Of a stretch of DNA of 64,000 bases, positions 1 through 9,596 are shown in pieces. Each line of letters starts with the position of its first letter. The first letter of the stretch is position 1. Position numbers and translations under genes: made by a program. Origin of the DNA: Antedon mediterranea (lineage: Eukaryota > Echinodermata > Crinoidea > Comatulida > Antedonidae); NCBI RefSeq assembly GCF_964355755.1, contig NC_092680.1, forward strand, positions 5,557,001 through 5,621,000. Reading direction: 5' to 3'. The notes beneath the pieces are model-generated. The model ran no database searches and was not told the DNA's origin. It saw nothing but the letters and a program-made list of their open reading frames with translations.

Positions 1-430
1 GTACACTTTTAATAATGTTTGTAGTGGTTGGATCTGTAGTTTTGACACTGTTGGTATGATTTTCTATCTTCATACTCTTCCAAAATCAGAGACAAAGACG
101 ACAAAAAGATTATCGAAAACAAGAAGAAATTCTGACAATAAAAACCAGTCTAATACAAATGGGAATTAGCGCGATGCCCTCTAAACAGTATGTCATTGTC
201 AGAGAATATTTCTCACGAAACTAGTGTTTTCAATTTTCATACCTGAACTAACCTCTTCAAGACATTCTTGTGAAAGGCATACCGATATAACTGATAGAAA
301 TGAGACTGAAGGAAGAAATAGCTCCGAAACATCGTCATTGGAAAACAATGAAAGCAATGGTAAAGTTAATAAGACTAAAATCGGACACGAATTAATGAAT
401 ATTCTATATTTGGTATTAAACAATATATAA
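1..430 (+). pseudogene. 3' remnant of a long-tail Ig receptor (transmembrane segment and tail)
   Basis: The window opens inside a decayed receptor. Bases 3-56 encode a helix like TLLIMFVVVGSVVLTLLV, which aligns with the TLLIILVVAGAVVLILLV helix of the genes at 16680 and 18399. The next codon is TGA at 57-59 where the relatives have TGT (Cys). After further frame changes, bases about 250-340 read SSRHSCERHTDITDRNETEG, matching the SIHSYERRIDITARDENEG stretch of the intact tails. The 3' flank (TTTGGTATTAAACAATATA at about 409-427) recurs after the pseudogene at 4051, so both derive from the same duplicated unit. The Ig domains lie outside the window. The nonsense codon plus frame loss make this a pseudogene. 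Confidence 0.8.
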
Positions 431-714
431 ATTATTTACACACCAGGTATCGTTTGAAGTTATACGGTATGTAGCATAAATTATATGTTAGTATTTCGAA
501 ATTTTAAATTTAAGCAATTAAATGAAGAAAGGGAAGTTCTATTAAACTTTTCTAATCGTTCCTATTTATTCCTCGACATTTCTTGGGATTTTTAAGCAAT
601 GCTTTAGTTATATATAGATAGAAAATCCAAATTAAAAGAAAAAATTACTTTTTATTAAATTGTTAGAATCTACATTAATATTTACAACATGTCTACAATA
701 ATGGTGGTAGGAAA
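431..714. other. AT-rich spacer
   Basis: This is low-complexity AT-rich sequence between the remnant above and the upstream module of the next gene. I see no ORF, RNA gene or clear repeat in it. Confidence 0.5.
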
Positions 715-1013
715 GATTTTTATAGGTGACCCGTAGATGTTTTGAAAAAGAAATTCAATTCAATACCGGTACTGTTGTTAACGGTAAGTAAATATTATTT
801 ACACACATTGAATACAATGTGCCATTGCGTGTCATACACAACAAAACATAGATTGAAATACAGTATAATAATAGACGCGTTTAACCGAGACCAACAGACA
901 ACCATCGATAACACTAATCAATCGTTTCAGTTTCTGTGAATCATAATACATTTGGATAAGATAACTTCTCGTTTTTTTTATATATTAAACATCATTTTTG
1001 AAATTAAAGCAAG
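715..1013 (+). promoter_or_regulatory. Upstream module of receptor 1 with ISRE/GAS-like site
   Basis: This block ends at the start codon of receptor 1 and recurs, with variation, before the left-clade receptors (about 3765, 8630/9597, 12657, 16398 and 18207, plus an orphan at 7370). Shared words in order are TTTTTATAGGTGA, GTTAACGGTAAGTAAATATT (contains a good 5' splice donor, G|GTAAGT), TGTGCCATTGCGTGTCATAC and TTTAACCGAGACCAACAGAC. Then comes TTTCAGTTTC (925-934), which fits the ISRE core TTTCNNTTTC and overlaps TTCTGTGAA, which fits the STAT/GAS core TTCN3GAA. The donor suggests a 5'-UTR intron. Binding by IRF or STAT is inference from the consensus only. Confidence 0.6.
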
Positions 1014-2294
1014 ATGGTATATTTGTTTGTTATTCGGTGGTTGTTAATGTTGGTTTATTGCAGCTGGTTTGTTGATGCTCGTACCACTATACATCCTACT
1101 GAAATCCACGCGTTGGTTGGAGATAATGCTACAATTGAATGCAGTACTAGTAGAACGCCGTCAGATACGACGATATGGTGGTGGTTTAAAACATTTAGTC
1201 ACTCAACTATACAAATAGCGATTGAGGAAACATTTGTCGATGTCAGATATGAATTAAACATTGATGACGATAGAAGGAAGAGTACACTGACAATATTAAA
1301 TGTTACAGTGGAGCATGGTCACGTTCAATATTATTGTCAATATGGAACTGTGTCAACAATGAATGCTACACTAATTATTACAGGAACAAAATTAGATTTA
1401 CAATATCCAGAATGTCAATCTGATAACAGTGTCGCCAATACAGAGAAAAAAATTACACTAACATGCAGTGCAATTGGTGGCGATCCAAGACCATTATTAC
1501 AGTGGTATACAGATGGCGAAAGGGTTACAGAACAAATTCAAAGTTATTGCGACTGTGATGGTATATCTTATATTTCTATGTTGACGCATGTGCTGATTGC
1601 TAAATATGAGTCGGCAATATTTACATGTAAAGCAGAAGGTATAGCAGCAACTGTTGACCAAAGTTGTTCCATAACACCAGCAATTCCACCAACGGTCATT
1701 ATCATTGCAAACACAACCACTTTTGCAGATGGCGACTCTTTAGAATTCACATGTACGGTAATGACCCCTTGGAACATTACAAATTATATTTGGACGATTG
1801 ATAACCAGTTACTCACTTTGAGTAGATTCAGGTATAGAATGAAAAACGACGGAAGTGTTCTTACAATATTTGATCTAGATCAAACTCATTACAACATCAG
1901 ATGTAACGTAACCACTGCATCTGGATTACTTGGTAGTGACGATGTTGAAATTACCTATGTAGGCCTAGATGAAATGGATAATGATTCAAACAATTTAACA
2001 CTGACTCTATGTCTTTCACTTGGTATGTTTTTAGTTGGATTTATCATGGGTAGTCTGGTTACATTTCGGAAAAACCTGAAATTTTTCTGTGTGAATGAAC
2101 CTCAGTCTGAATCAAAACCACCTGCTGAAAATACTCATCTAAGCTTAAGTTCTTCTGTTGATAAACCTTACTATCAGGAAACAATCATTTCGTCTGAACA
2201 GATTGTTTGCTCCGAAACTGATTATTCAGAACTAACTCCAACGACTCCTTCAATATACAGCGAATTAAACGAACTGAAGGTGCAGAAGAAGTGA
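1014..2294 (+). CDS. Three-Ig-domain transmembrane receptor, short ITAM-like tail (receptor 1)
   Basis: The product is a 426-residue single-pass type I membrane protein in one exon. Residues 1-22 form a hydrophobic signal peptide. Ig1 (V-like) has C43, the WWWF tryptophans and C108 in YYC. Ig2 has C151 and C205 plus an outer pair, C134 and C218, conserved across the family, and the signature CSAxGGxPRPxLQWY. Ig3 has C247 and C297. The transmembrane helix is about residues 328-350. The tail ends with TDYSELTPTTPSIYSEL. The tyrosines Y404 and Y415 give YxxL-x7-YxxL (ITAM spacing), and SIYSEL alone is a canonical ITIM. Many N-glycosylation sites occur. The start follows AAAGCAAG and aligns with its paralogs. 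It is probably a cell-surface recognition receptor; the ligand is unknown. An AATAAA lies at 2628-2633. Confidence 0.9.
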   Translation: MVYLFVIRWLLMLVYCSWFVDARTTIHPTEIHALVGDNATIECSTSRTPSDTTIWWWFKTFSHSTIQIAIEETFVDVRYELNIDDDRRKSTLTILNVTVEHGHVQYYCQYGTVSTMNATLIITGTKLDLQYPECQSDNSVANTEKKITLTCSAIGGDPRPLLQWYTDGERVTEQIQSYCDCDGISYISMLTHVLIAKYESAIFTCKAEGIAATVDQSCSITPAIPPTVIIIANTTTFADGDSLEFTCTVMTPWNITNYIWTIDNQLLTLSRFRYRMKNDGSVLTIFDLDQTHYNIRCNVTTASGLLGSDDVEITYVGLDEMDNDSNNLTLTLCLSLGMFLVGFIMGSLVTFRKNLKFFCVNEPQSESKPPAENTHLSLSSSVDKPYYQETIISSEQIVCSETDYSELTPTTPSIYSELNELKVQKK

Positions 2295-2998
2295 ATATAC
2301 GATTGTCATAAAAGTTGTTCTTTATACAGGAACACTCGTTGGAGTTTATGTTATTATTTGTAAATATATCAAAAGGCGGAAATATAAAAATAAGATGCTG
2401 AGATTGATTTTGAAGAGAAAAAGAAGAAATACTAATAGATCAAAAAACTTTATTATCGGTATCTTTAATGGTTGGTAAGTTGCCTTTTCCTTGCACGTTT
2501 AGGAACCCGGCCTTGTTTTTTTGGTGTTTGTGACTTTTCTTACAGTACTTCTTTATATTTATATATTTTTTGCTTTTTAAAATGAATTGTAAATATCCAA
2601 TCTTATATTTTTTTATATATTGTTTGCAATAAAGATGAATATGAATGAATATGAATGAATAATGTTTCGTCTTTTTTTAGAGAATTTAAGTCTTTATGAT
2701 ATCTGAAATGAAAGTTGCTAGGAACCAACATACTGTAGTTATTAGTGTTATTAAACTAATCTAACAATTGTTCAAATTTTCTATAATTCATCAATTTATA
2801 AAAAATCATTTCAAAATGTGTTGTTTCAATTCAATTTATTAATGATCTGTTGAGATGAAATAATTAGTAAAAATGCTTTATGAAAAGTATGCTGAAGTAC
2901 GTTTTGTTATTGTTATTAGAGTCACATTAATATTTATAATAGGTCTAAGAATAATGGTACTAGTGATATTTTAAAGATATTTATAGGTGAAGTTTAGT
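2295..2998. other. 3' flank of receptor 1, possible retroelement tail
   Basis: This holds the 3' UTR with AATAAA at 2628-2633, followed by a short tandem GAATATGAAT-type array to about 2660. Such terminal short repeats are typical of some LINE 3' ends, but no reverse transcriptase sequence is visible here. The rest is AT-rich with no ORF. Confidence 0.4.
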
Positions 2999-3290
2999 TA
3001 ACATAGTCATGCTAAATTAAATTAATTGGATCAAATCGCGAAGCATAAAGATATTTTAATAACGATTGACGGTAAGCAAATATAATTGAGGACTACATGC
3101 CATGTGATCAAAAGAAAACCAACGAGCAATAACCAAACGACAGTTGTATTAGTTTAAATGAATTATTCTTTATTTTAGATCAGACAAGTTATCGTTTTAT
3201 TTTACATTAAAATTTATTTTGACAAAGTAAAGGAATATGGTATATTTTTACGTTGTTACGTAGTTCCTAATTTTATTCTTGATACAAATT
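2999..3290 (+). pseudogene. Orphan upstream module plus decayed first codons of a receptor
   Basis: This matches the block at about 12960-13160 nearly word for word: GGATCAAATCGCGAAGCATAA, a GTAAGC donor-like site, GAGGACTACATG, and TATTTTAGATCAGACA with a good 3' splice acceptor. It runs into an ATG at about 3238 that reads MVYFYVVT and then a stop, as in the signal peptide of the left-clade receptors. No Ig domain follows. It is the broken-off 5' end of a former receptor gene. Confidence 0.6.
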
Positions 3291-3764
3291 AGTGTTTTTT
3301 TAATAATTTGTCAGAGTGAAGTGCGCTTTTACTATACTTACTCCTCCCATGCGAATTAGTATACAAACACATAATAAGGCAGAAAAAGGGTAATTCTAGT
3401 AATAATAATAAATAAATAAATAAATAAATTATTTATATCTGAAAGTGGCCTATATTTGCAGTAAACTTGTTACGTTCTCTTATGGATCTATTTTTTTTAA
3501 ATACTAACATTTCACAACATAATAATACTTATTAAAATCCAAATATGTTTAATTTTTTTTTAAAAATTTGAGACCAAAGTTACTATCTATTTCGCCATAG
3601 TTAATGTAGGCTTCATGCGTACGATGCGCCCTCTGTCAAAGTATTTATAAAGCTATAATTAAATGTATTCCTATGAGATGTTCAAATACTACTGTCCTGG
3701 TATTACTATAGTTATTGTTCAACATTTTAATAATTCTACACAAATAACAGTGCTATGGGATATT
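3291..3764. other. AT-rich spacer with AAAT microsatellite
   Basis: An (AAT/AAAT)n tract lies at about 3399-3430. The segment with CTATTTCGCC, GGCTTCATGCG and GCGCCCTCT is also found near 8130-8165 and 15715, so it belongs to the duplicated intergenic unit of the cluster. No gene was seen. Confidence 0.45.
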
Positions 3765-4050
3765 GTTAAAGCAATTTATATATGAAGCTAGTTGACATCA
3801 GTCATGCTAAATTAAAGGTTTTGGATAAATTATACGAAGCATAATGGTGTTTTGAAAATAAACTAAACTCAATACCCTTGTTAACAGTAAGTAAATATTA
3901 TTAGGACCCACAGTTAATAAAATGTGCCAGGCGCAACAAAACACGTCGTTGCTATTGTGAATCACACATTCGTTAATTAGATAGATATATACATACATTA
4001 TATCTAGATTCTTCTTTTCACTAAACATTATTTTGAGGAAGTAAAGCAAG
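3765..4050 (+). promoter_or_regulatory. Upstream module of pseudogene receptor 2 (degenerate)
   Basis: This keeps TTAGTTGACAT, the GATAAATTATACGAAGCATAA word, TTAACAGTAAGTAAATATTA (donor-like) and CCCACAGTTAATAAAATGTGCCA. The ISRE-like part has decayed: only CTATTGTGAATCAC remains near 3955. It ends with TTTTGAGGAAGTAAAGCAAG immediately before the ATG at 4051, as in the paralogs. Confidence 0.5.
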
Positions 4051-5530
4051 ATGGTTCATGTGTACGTTTTTCAATGGTTGTTAATGCTGGCTTATTGCAG
4101 CTCATTTGTTAATGCTTTTACAACTATACATCCTACTGAAATCAAAGTGTAGGTTGGAGATAGTGGTACTTTTGAGTGTAACACAACTGCCACGTTACCT
4201 TCAGACAAGAAATGGATGTGGTTTAAGACGTATAGCTACCGCACGATACTCTTAGTGACTGAGGGACAAGAGTTTAACGATGCCAGATACGCATTAAACG
4301 TTGACGACGATAGAAAAAAGAGTACACTGACAATATTAAATATTACAGTGGAGGATGATCAATATAAATATTACTGTCAATTGGGATCTGATGTATCAGC
4401 AATAAATGCCACACTCATAGTTATTTCAGGAACTAAGCTAGAAATACAATTTCCTCTGTCTCAATATAATAACAGTATAGCGAATACTAATAAAACAATT
4501 ACACTGACATGCAGTGCAATTAGTGGTGATCCAAGACCACTATTACAATGGTACAGAAACGGTAAAAAGCTCACAGAACCGGTTCAATACCAAAGTTATG
4601 TCAATGAAATGCATTATATTGCTGTGTTGGAGCATTTGTTGACTGCTGAAGATGAGACAGCAATATTTACATGTAAAGCAGAGGGTGTTGCAGCAACTGT
4701 CAATCAAAGTTGTTCCATAAAACCAGCAATTCCACCGACGGTAACTATCATTACAAACACAACAACTGTTGCTGTTGGGGACTCATTAGAATTTACATGT
4801 AAAGTGATGAGTCCGTGGAATATTACCACTTATATCTGGAAGTATGATGATCAACCGATTGATTTGACAAGTAAAACGTTCAAACTCAACAGTGACAGAA
4901 CTGAATTAACTATTTCAAATTTACAATCAGCAGATGCTGAGAAAGTAGTAAAATGCATAGCGAATACGTTATCTGGATTGAGTGGTAGTGATTCTGTAAT
5001 AATTTCAATATATGATTCGAATAAGCAGGAAAATAGAACACTTTTAATAATATTGGTAGTAGCTGGAGCTGTAGTGTTTATAGTTTTGGTATGTATTGCG
5101 ATTTTCATATTATGTCAAAATCAAAACCGGCAAAAAGAAAACCGGATGAAAAAAGAAAATTCAGCCGACTACGCTATCGTTTTTAAAACAAATGACAACA
5201 TGCGTGGTGTACCTCAAAACAATCTAAATATTACGGAAGATATTTCTGGTAAAACTGGTGATATAGTTCCCGAACTAACAACTTATTCACATGAGAATCG
5301 TATAACTGCTAAAAATGAGACTGAAGGAACATATAGTTTCGAAACGTATGGACATTCATCAGACCATGATGGAAATACGACAAACGAAGATGGTATTGAT
5401 GCTTTGTATGCACAACCGGTAAAACCTAGAAAATCGGATATTCGTTGTAGGCCTACCACCAGATTTTAAAGAATTATATGCAAAACCAATGAAGGAAACA
5501 AAAGGAAAAGTTAACATACTTTTACATTAA
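4051..5530 (+). pseudogene. Three-Ig receptor with YAxP tail, disabled (receptor 2)
   Basis: The paralog-aligned start is at 4051 (MVHVYVFQWLLML...). An in-frame TAG at 4150-4152 replaces the Leu codon of EIKVLVGD just before Ig1. The reading frame then stays open to 5469 through Ig1, Ig2 (CSAISGDPRPLLQWY), Ig3, a helix LLIILVVAGAVVFIVLVCIAIF and a tail with one DALYAQPVK. Near 5440 a 2-base deletion relative to receptor 4 shifts the frame. The original frame would read GLPPDFKELYAKPMKETK and end at 5530. A secreted or leaderless product from the ATG at 4216 is possible but would lack a signal peptide. Two lesions against a long intact frame suggest recent loss. Confidence 0.8.
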
Positions 5531-5837
5531 AGGGAACCACTCGGTATAAAATGTGTATCCACATTGAAAATCTCACTAGTTTTATAATGATTTGCACAAT
5601 TGAAAGCTAATGCCTATTTGGTATTAAACAATATAATTAATTTAAACCTGGAAGTGTGAAATCTTATGGAATATGGAAAAGAAAGTATATTTATAGTTGT
5701 ATATGTTTAGCCTGTAACTATTTAATTGGTCAAACAAGCAAATTAAATTGCATTATTAAATATACGCAGGGGTAAATGTATCTATTTTATTGTATAATTG
5801 CAATAGCTGGCTGCTCCCAAAGTTGTTATGAAAAAAA
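5531..5837. other. 3' flank of receptor 2
   Basis: This carries TTGGTATTAAACAATATA, shared with the flank of the remnant at 1-430. The rest is AT-rich and I see no gene in it. Confidence 0.4.
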
Positions 5838-6239
5838 TTGATACCTGTCATAGGTCCCAAGAACTATTATTAATGTGAAATATCCGAAAAAGATTAGCAA
5901 TAATAAGTTATATTTGGTAACAAATACTAAACCTTTATCTGAGAATGTAAATAAACTTAGGTGGTCTATGCATGGAGTTGTTATTAGATAACAACTCCCT
6001 GGTCTATGCTTGGCCATATACTTAGAATGAGTGAAGATACTCCTGCTTTTTCAGCATTGGTGTTTGGTATAGTACACTCTAATCCAATACAAGGGCGAAT
6101 TGGAAAACATCAAACCAATCTGTTAAGTACACTTAGAAATGATTTATTTATCAGAAATGTTAAGATAAATAATTTAAACGACCTAATTAATTTGCGTGAG
6201 ATTGCCAGCAACAGAAATAAGTGGCTTTTGTTATTTTGA
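5838..6239 (+). mobile_element. Non-LTR retrotransposon fragment, C-terminal end of reverse transcriptase protein
   Basis: Translated pieces read IDTCHRSQ, then after a frame change NVKYPKKISNNKLY and KPLSENVNKLRWSM, then LGHILRMSEDTPAFSAL. The end reads LLSTLRNDLF...NDLINLREIASNRNKWLLLF. The order 'LRW..LGHILRM ... NDL..L..IA.NR.KW' is the usual end of several LINE clades. It is interrupted by a frameshift near 5860 and by an inserted palindrome at 5973-5998. Only the C-terminal end is present, as expected for a 5'-truncated insertion. The clade cannot be assigned from this piece. Confidence 0.7.
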
Positions 6240-6539
6240 ATCTTTATTTTTACGTTATTTTATATTTTGTGTTGTTGTAGGATGCATGCATATAAGAACG
6301 TATCAGATTTTGTAAATCCACAGTGCGTAGGTTTTTTACATTTTTTGGAATAAAGTTACCTATATATATAAATGTATTTATAAAGTGTAAGCAAAATGCA
6401 TTTGTAAACAACTGTAATACACCAACTATTATTAGTAGTTATAATGTATATGTTTCAGATCACTTGATCATCTGGCCGCATATAGATAACCAGTAGGCCT
6501 AGAAATTAATCGTTTAATTGATCACCTGTCAATTAGTTC

Positions 6540-6665
6540 ATAGATCAAGTTATAGCATACAAATATAATTAATTTGGCCTCATATCACGTGGTGCGACAT
6601 TATTAAATTCACTCTACTTCAGACTTACAAAAAACCTTCTCTTTATAATTATATGCAAATCCAAA
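6540..6665. repeat. Interspersed segment shared with 22320-22440
   Basis: Both places carry AATTATAGCA(C/T)AC, a CATTATT(A/G)AATTCA stretch, TTCAGACTTACAA, TAATTATAT(G/T)CAAATCC and CAAATAA. This is either a dispersed repeat or a piece of an older duplicated upstream region. No coding content was seen. Confidence 0.45.
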
Positions 6666-6837
6666 TAATCAATTCTAAATTGGATCAATTATTAAAAAGC
6701 ATAACAAAAAATGTTCCGAAAAGAAACTCAATACCGTTGTTAATATTAATACTTCTTTCTTGGAGATCCAAGAAACATTTATTATATATGGCCTTTGGCC
6801 CAAATAATATACAATGTAATACAATATTAAATAAATA

Positions 6838-7310
6838 TCAGTTGAGTGCGTTTAGAAATTCTGTTCTACGTTTAAATGAAAAGAATAAATATTTTCCAAG
6901 TTTAACAATAAGATCAGTATTTGTGGCAGACATAAGATAAATATATTTTAATTTAGTTGGGTTGTTTGTATAAAAGGAAAACATATATTTAGTTCTAATA
7001 TCTGAATAAAATGGACAAACTAAAGTGAAATGATATTCATCTTCAATTGATTGTAAAGCACATAATTTGCATAATCTTTCATTTCTATTTATACAATTCC
7101 ATCTTCCTTTTTCAATTTCTAATTCTAAAATTCCTAGTCGTATCTTAGTCATAATTTGTCTATGTTTGTAATTTGTTACTTTTGTTAGATATTCTTCAAT
7201 TCCAAACTTATATTTAACGTGCTTGTAATATTGGAGCTTAGAGTGTAGCCTAGTATCTTCGTAGAATTTCTGTCGTTCAATGTCTGTAAGCCTTTGTTTA
7301 AAATTTGAAA
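6838..7310 (-). mobile_element. LINE fragment on the minus strand, C-terminal end with CxxC...HxxxC motif
   Basis: Reading the minus strand from about 7310 down to 6838 gives one open frame. It contains KQRLTDIERQKFYEDTRL, then YKHRQIMTKIRLGILELEIE, then GRWNCINRNERLCKLCALQ, IEDEYHFTLVCPFYSDIR, and a Lys/Phe-rich end. 'LTKLR...E.GR....INR.ER.C.LC....IEDEYHFL..CP.Y..IR' is the standard C-terminus of many metazoan LINE proteins. It differs from the fragment at 5838, so two LINE families are present. The downstream 6660-6837 is probably its 3' UTR. Confidence 0.75.
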
Positions 7311-7369
7311 TAAAAGTATATATATTATTAACCTGTTATGCAAGTAGTGTAAAGTAAACATTATATAAC

Positions 7370-7520
7370 CCACAGTGAATAAAATATCAAAACAAAACAA
7401 AACATGAATTAATTATAACAGGCGCGTTTAACCGATACCAACAGACAATCATCGAAGAAACACTAATCAATCGTTTCAGTTTCTGTGAATCATAAATAGA
7501 TCAGATAAGTTCTCCTTTTT
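7370..7520 (+). promoter_or_regulatory. Orphan copy of the receptor upstream module
   Basis: This holds CCACAGTGAATAAAAT, GGCGCGTTTAACCGATACCAACAGAC and CACTAATCAATCG followed by TTTCAGTTTC at 7474-7483, overlapping TTCTGTGAA. The ISRE/GAS-like core is intact, but no receptor start or Ig sequence follows. It is a leftover of a deleted or never completed duplicate. Confidence 0.55.
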
Positions 7521-8327
7521 CTGATATGTTATTATGTCTGTTATTATTTATTTATTTTATGTAAATTGATAACATTATCATGATATCCGTAATTTTTTTT
7601 TTTTGAAAACTAGTACAGTACAGTTATTTAATAACGGTATAGCAGTCACTATTTTATTTTGTATTAAATGATTCTATCGGTTAATTAATGTATCGGTTAA
7701 AAATAGTGGACTTTAAAAAAAAATATGTTCCGCCATAGCACTACATCTGATTTCCAACAGAGATGATGATTGATTGATCAATACATGTGTTACAGTAATG
7801 TTAGCTTTAACTTAACTGATTTTTTTTTATTGTTTAGGAACATTATTTTGATAGTAATAATAATGGTATTCTTATATAGCGCTTAATACAATATTTCTAA
7901 GTGCTTATCACACACATATGATGGCCAGTGTGCTTGGTGTATAAATATATTGAAGCTTTACACATAAACTTGAGATTGATCTGTTTGGTTTTATAAAAGA
8001 TCTATTTTTTTTTAAATACTAATATTCAACAAAATAATAATATGTAATAAAAGACATTAGAAGAGAAATATTATGTATTTCTTTTGTTTAAATTTAAGAC
8101 CAACATTAATATAATAACTACCATACTTGTTGGCCTCGTTAATTTAGGCTTCATGCGCCCTCTACCAAGGTATTCATAAAGCTATAATTTGTGTTTGTGA
8201 GAATAGTAACTTCATGAAAGACATGTTCAAATACTATTTTCTGGTAGCGATATTTCTTATCGTACATGAATTGGAGACCCTTCATGGAAAGTCACAAAAT
8301 AAACATAAATATTCATTAGTCACATTC
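7521..8327. other. Spacer with duplicated intergenic sequence
   Basis: The stretch with TACAGTACAG, GTATAGCAGTCACTATTTT, TTGTATTAAATGAT and TATCGGTTAAAA at 7610-7700 is repeated at about 14805-14885. A segment at about 7850-7990 (TTATATAGCGCTTAATAC) resembles LINE/SINE 3' ends in reverse. No gene was seen. Confidence 0.4.
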
Positions 8328-8530
8328 ATAAGCTATGGCGTAAGAGCTAATGCAAACGATTTCCGTTGAAACTATGGACTTTGCATGCCGATGTATGGGG
8401 TTCGAATCTTCTTTTTACTTTATAGTGAGAGAGATTATTCAGAGGGTTAGGTTAAATTATATTTGGAAGTAGTTCAGGTATCTTACACATAAAGAATTTT
8501 TCATTGTTCACTTATGACGAAACATTATAT
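8328..8530 (+). mobile_element. tRNA-derived SINE-like copy
   Basis: An A-box-like TATGGCGTAAGAGCTAATGC (about 8335-8354) is followed at the right distance by a B-box-like GGTTCGAATC (8399-8408). The tRNA arms do not fold into a complete functional tRNA, and the unit continues into non-tRNA sequence, which is the usual SINE design. The 3' limit is uncertain. Confidence 0.45.
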
Positions 8531-8629
8531 ATATTTTTATTGGAGCTAATATTATTTATTTATATATTATTAAATTATTATTATATTTGGTTCTACACAA
8601 GTATTAGTGCTATGGGATTTTTTGACAGC

Positions 8630-8800
8630 AATTTATAGGTGAAACTTAGTTGACATAACATGCTAATATAAAGGTTTTGGATCAACTATACGAAGCATAA
8701 AGGAAACAAGATGTTTTTGAAAAGAAATTAAACTCATTACCATTGTTAACGTTATGTAAATATTGCCATTGCGTGTCATGTACAACAACAAGGCCAACAG
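8630..8800 (+). promoter_or_regulatory. 5' part of the receptor 3 upstream module, split by a MITE
   Basis: This contains TTTATAGGTGAAACTTAGTTGACATAAC, GGATCAACTATACGAAGCATAA, AACGTTATGTAAATATT (donor site lost: GTTATGT instead of GGTAAGT) and TTGCCATTGCGTGTCATG. The rest of the module resumes at 9597 after the element at 8806-9594. Confidence 0.5.
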
Positions 8801-8805
8801 CCATT

Positions 8806-9594
8806 AAGTCGCGTGCTACAATGCATAGTGATACCGGACCGACAGACAAACAGACCGACAGACAGACAGACCGACAGACAGACGGACCGACCGACATAGT
8901 AAATTATACTGACCGAAATTACTGAACATGTTTAAAAATGTTGAAATGTTTAAAAACATTTATATTTTTTTAATTTACACGTGCGTAGCCTGTAACTTTT
9001 GACGTGCTCGTATAACGTAATTTCGAGTTGAAAAGTAAGTCAAGAAAACAGAAATCGGGCAAAATGAGTGCGCAATAACATTTAACGCGCAGTGCGCGCG
9101 CAAAAATCTGCGCACTGATGGCAATTTTGTAAACGCTTAAAATTGCCTGAAACGTACTCTTATTTCATCGAAAATAAATTTTGAAAATTTTAAGCGCGCG
9201 TACGCATGCGTTACATGCGCTACGCACGTAATTGTATTGCCATATGATGATTTATGCCCTGAAATTTATGAGTACCAAATTTTATTTAATTGTGATTCAT
9301 GGTTGTTAAGATATGATTACAAACGTGATTTCGTTAAATCGTGCGTAGACTGCGTAATTTTTTATTGCGCACCGTGAAAACATAACCACATCGATTCCTG
9401 GCCATAAGGAACATTCTGTGAAAAATTGACTTAGCTAGATTAAACTGATATCAAGATAAGGTCATAAAGCGATAAAACGCATAGTGATACCGGACCGACA
9501 GACAGACAGACCGACAGACAGACCGACAGACAGACCGACAGACAGACCGACCGACCGACATAGTGAACTATAGAGTCGCTTCCACGCGACTAAA
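8806..9594. mobile_element. Inverted-repeat element with AGTCGCGTG ends and (CCGACAGA)n arrays
   Basis: It opens with AGTCGCGTGCTAC and closes with CCACGCGACT, an inverted pair. Near each end lies CATAGTGATACCGGACCGACAGAC leading into a CCGACAGA-type microsatellite (about 8832-8902 and 9488-9562). The interior is rich in GCGCGC/TGCGCA words and has no ORF. It interrupts the upstream module of the gene at 9755. Related copies lie at 44188, about 48700 and 54901. It is non-autonomous; the family was not recognised. Confidence 0.65.
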
Positions 9595-9596
9595 AA

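Noticed and set aside
6653-6940. 95-residue plus-strand ORF
   Set aside because: It is the antisense shadow of the minus-strand LINE fragment and its 3' UTR.
8335-8410. Possible tRNA gene near GGTTCGAATC
   Set aside because: The cloverleaf is incomplete, with a long variable part and no acceptor pairing. It is better read as a tRNA-derived SINE.
8826-8902. Coding ORF across the CCGACAGA array
   Set aside because: The frame is produced by the microsatellite and encodes only TDRQTDRQ-type repeats.
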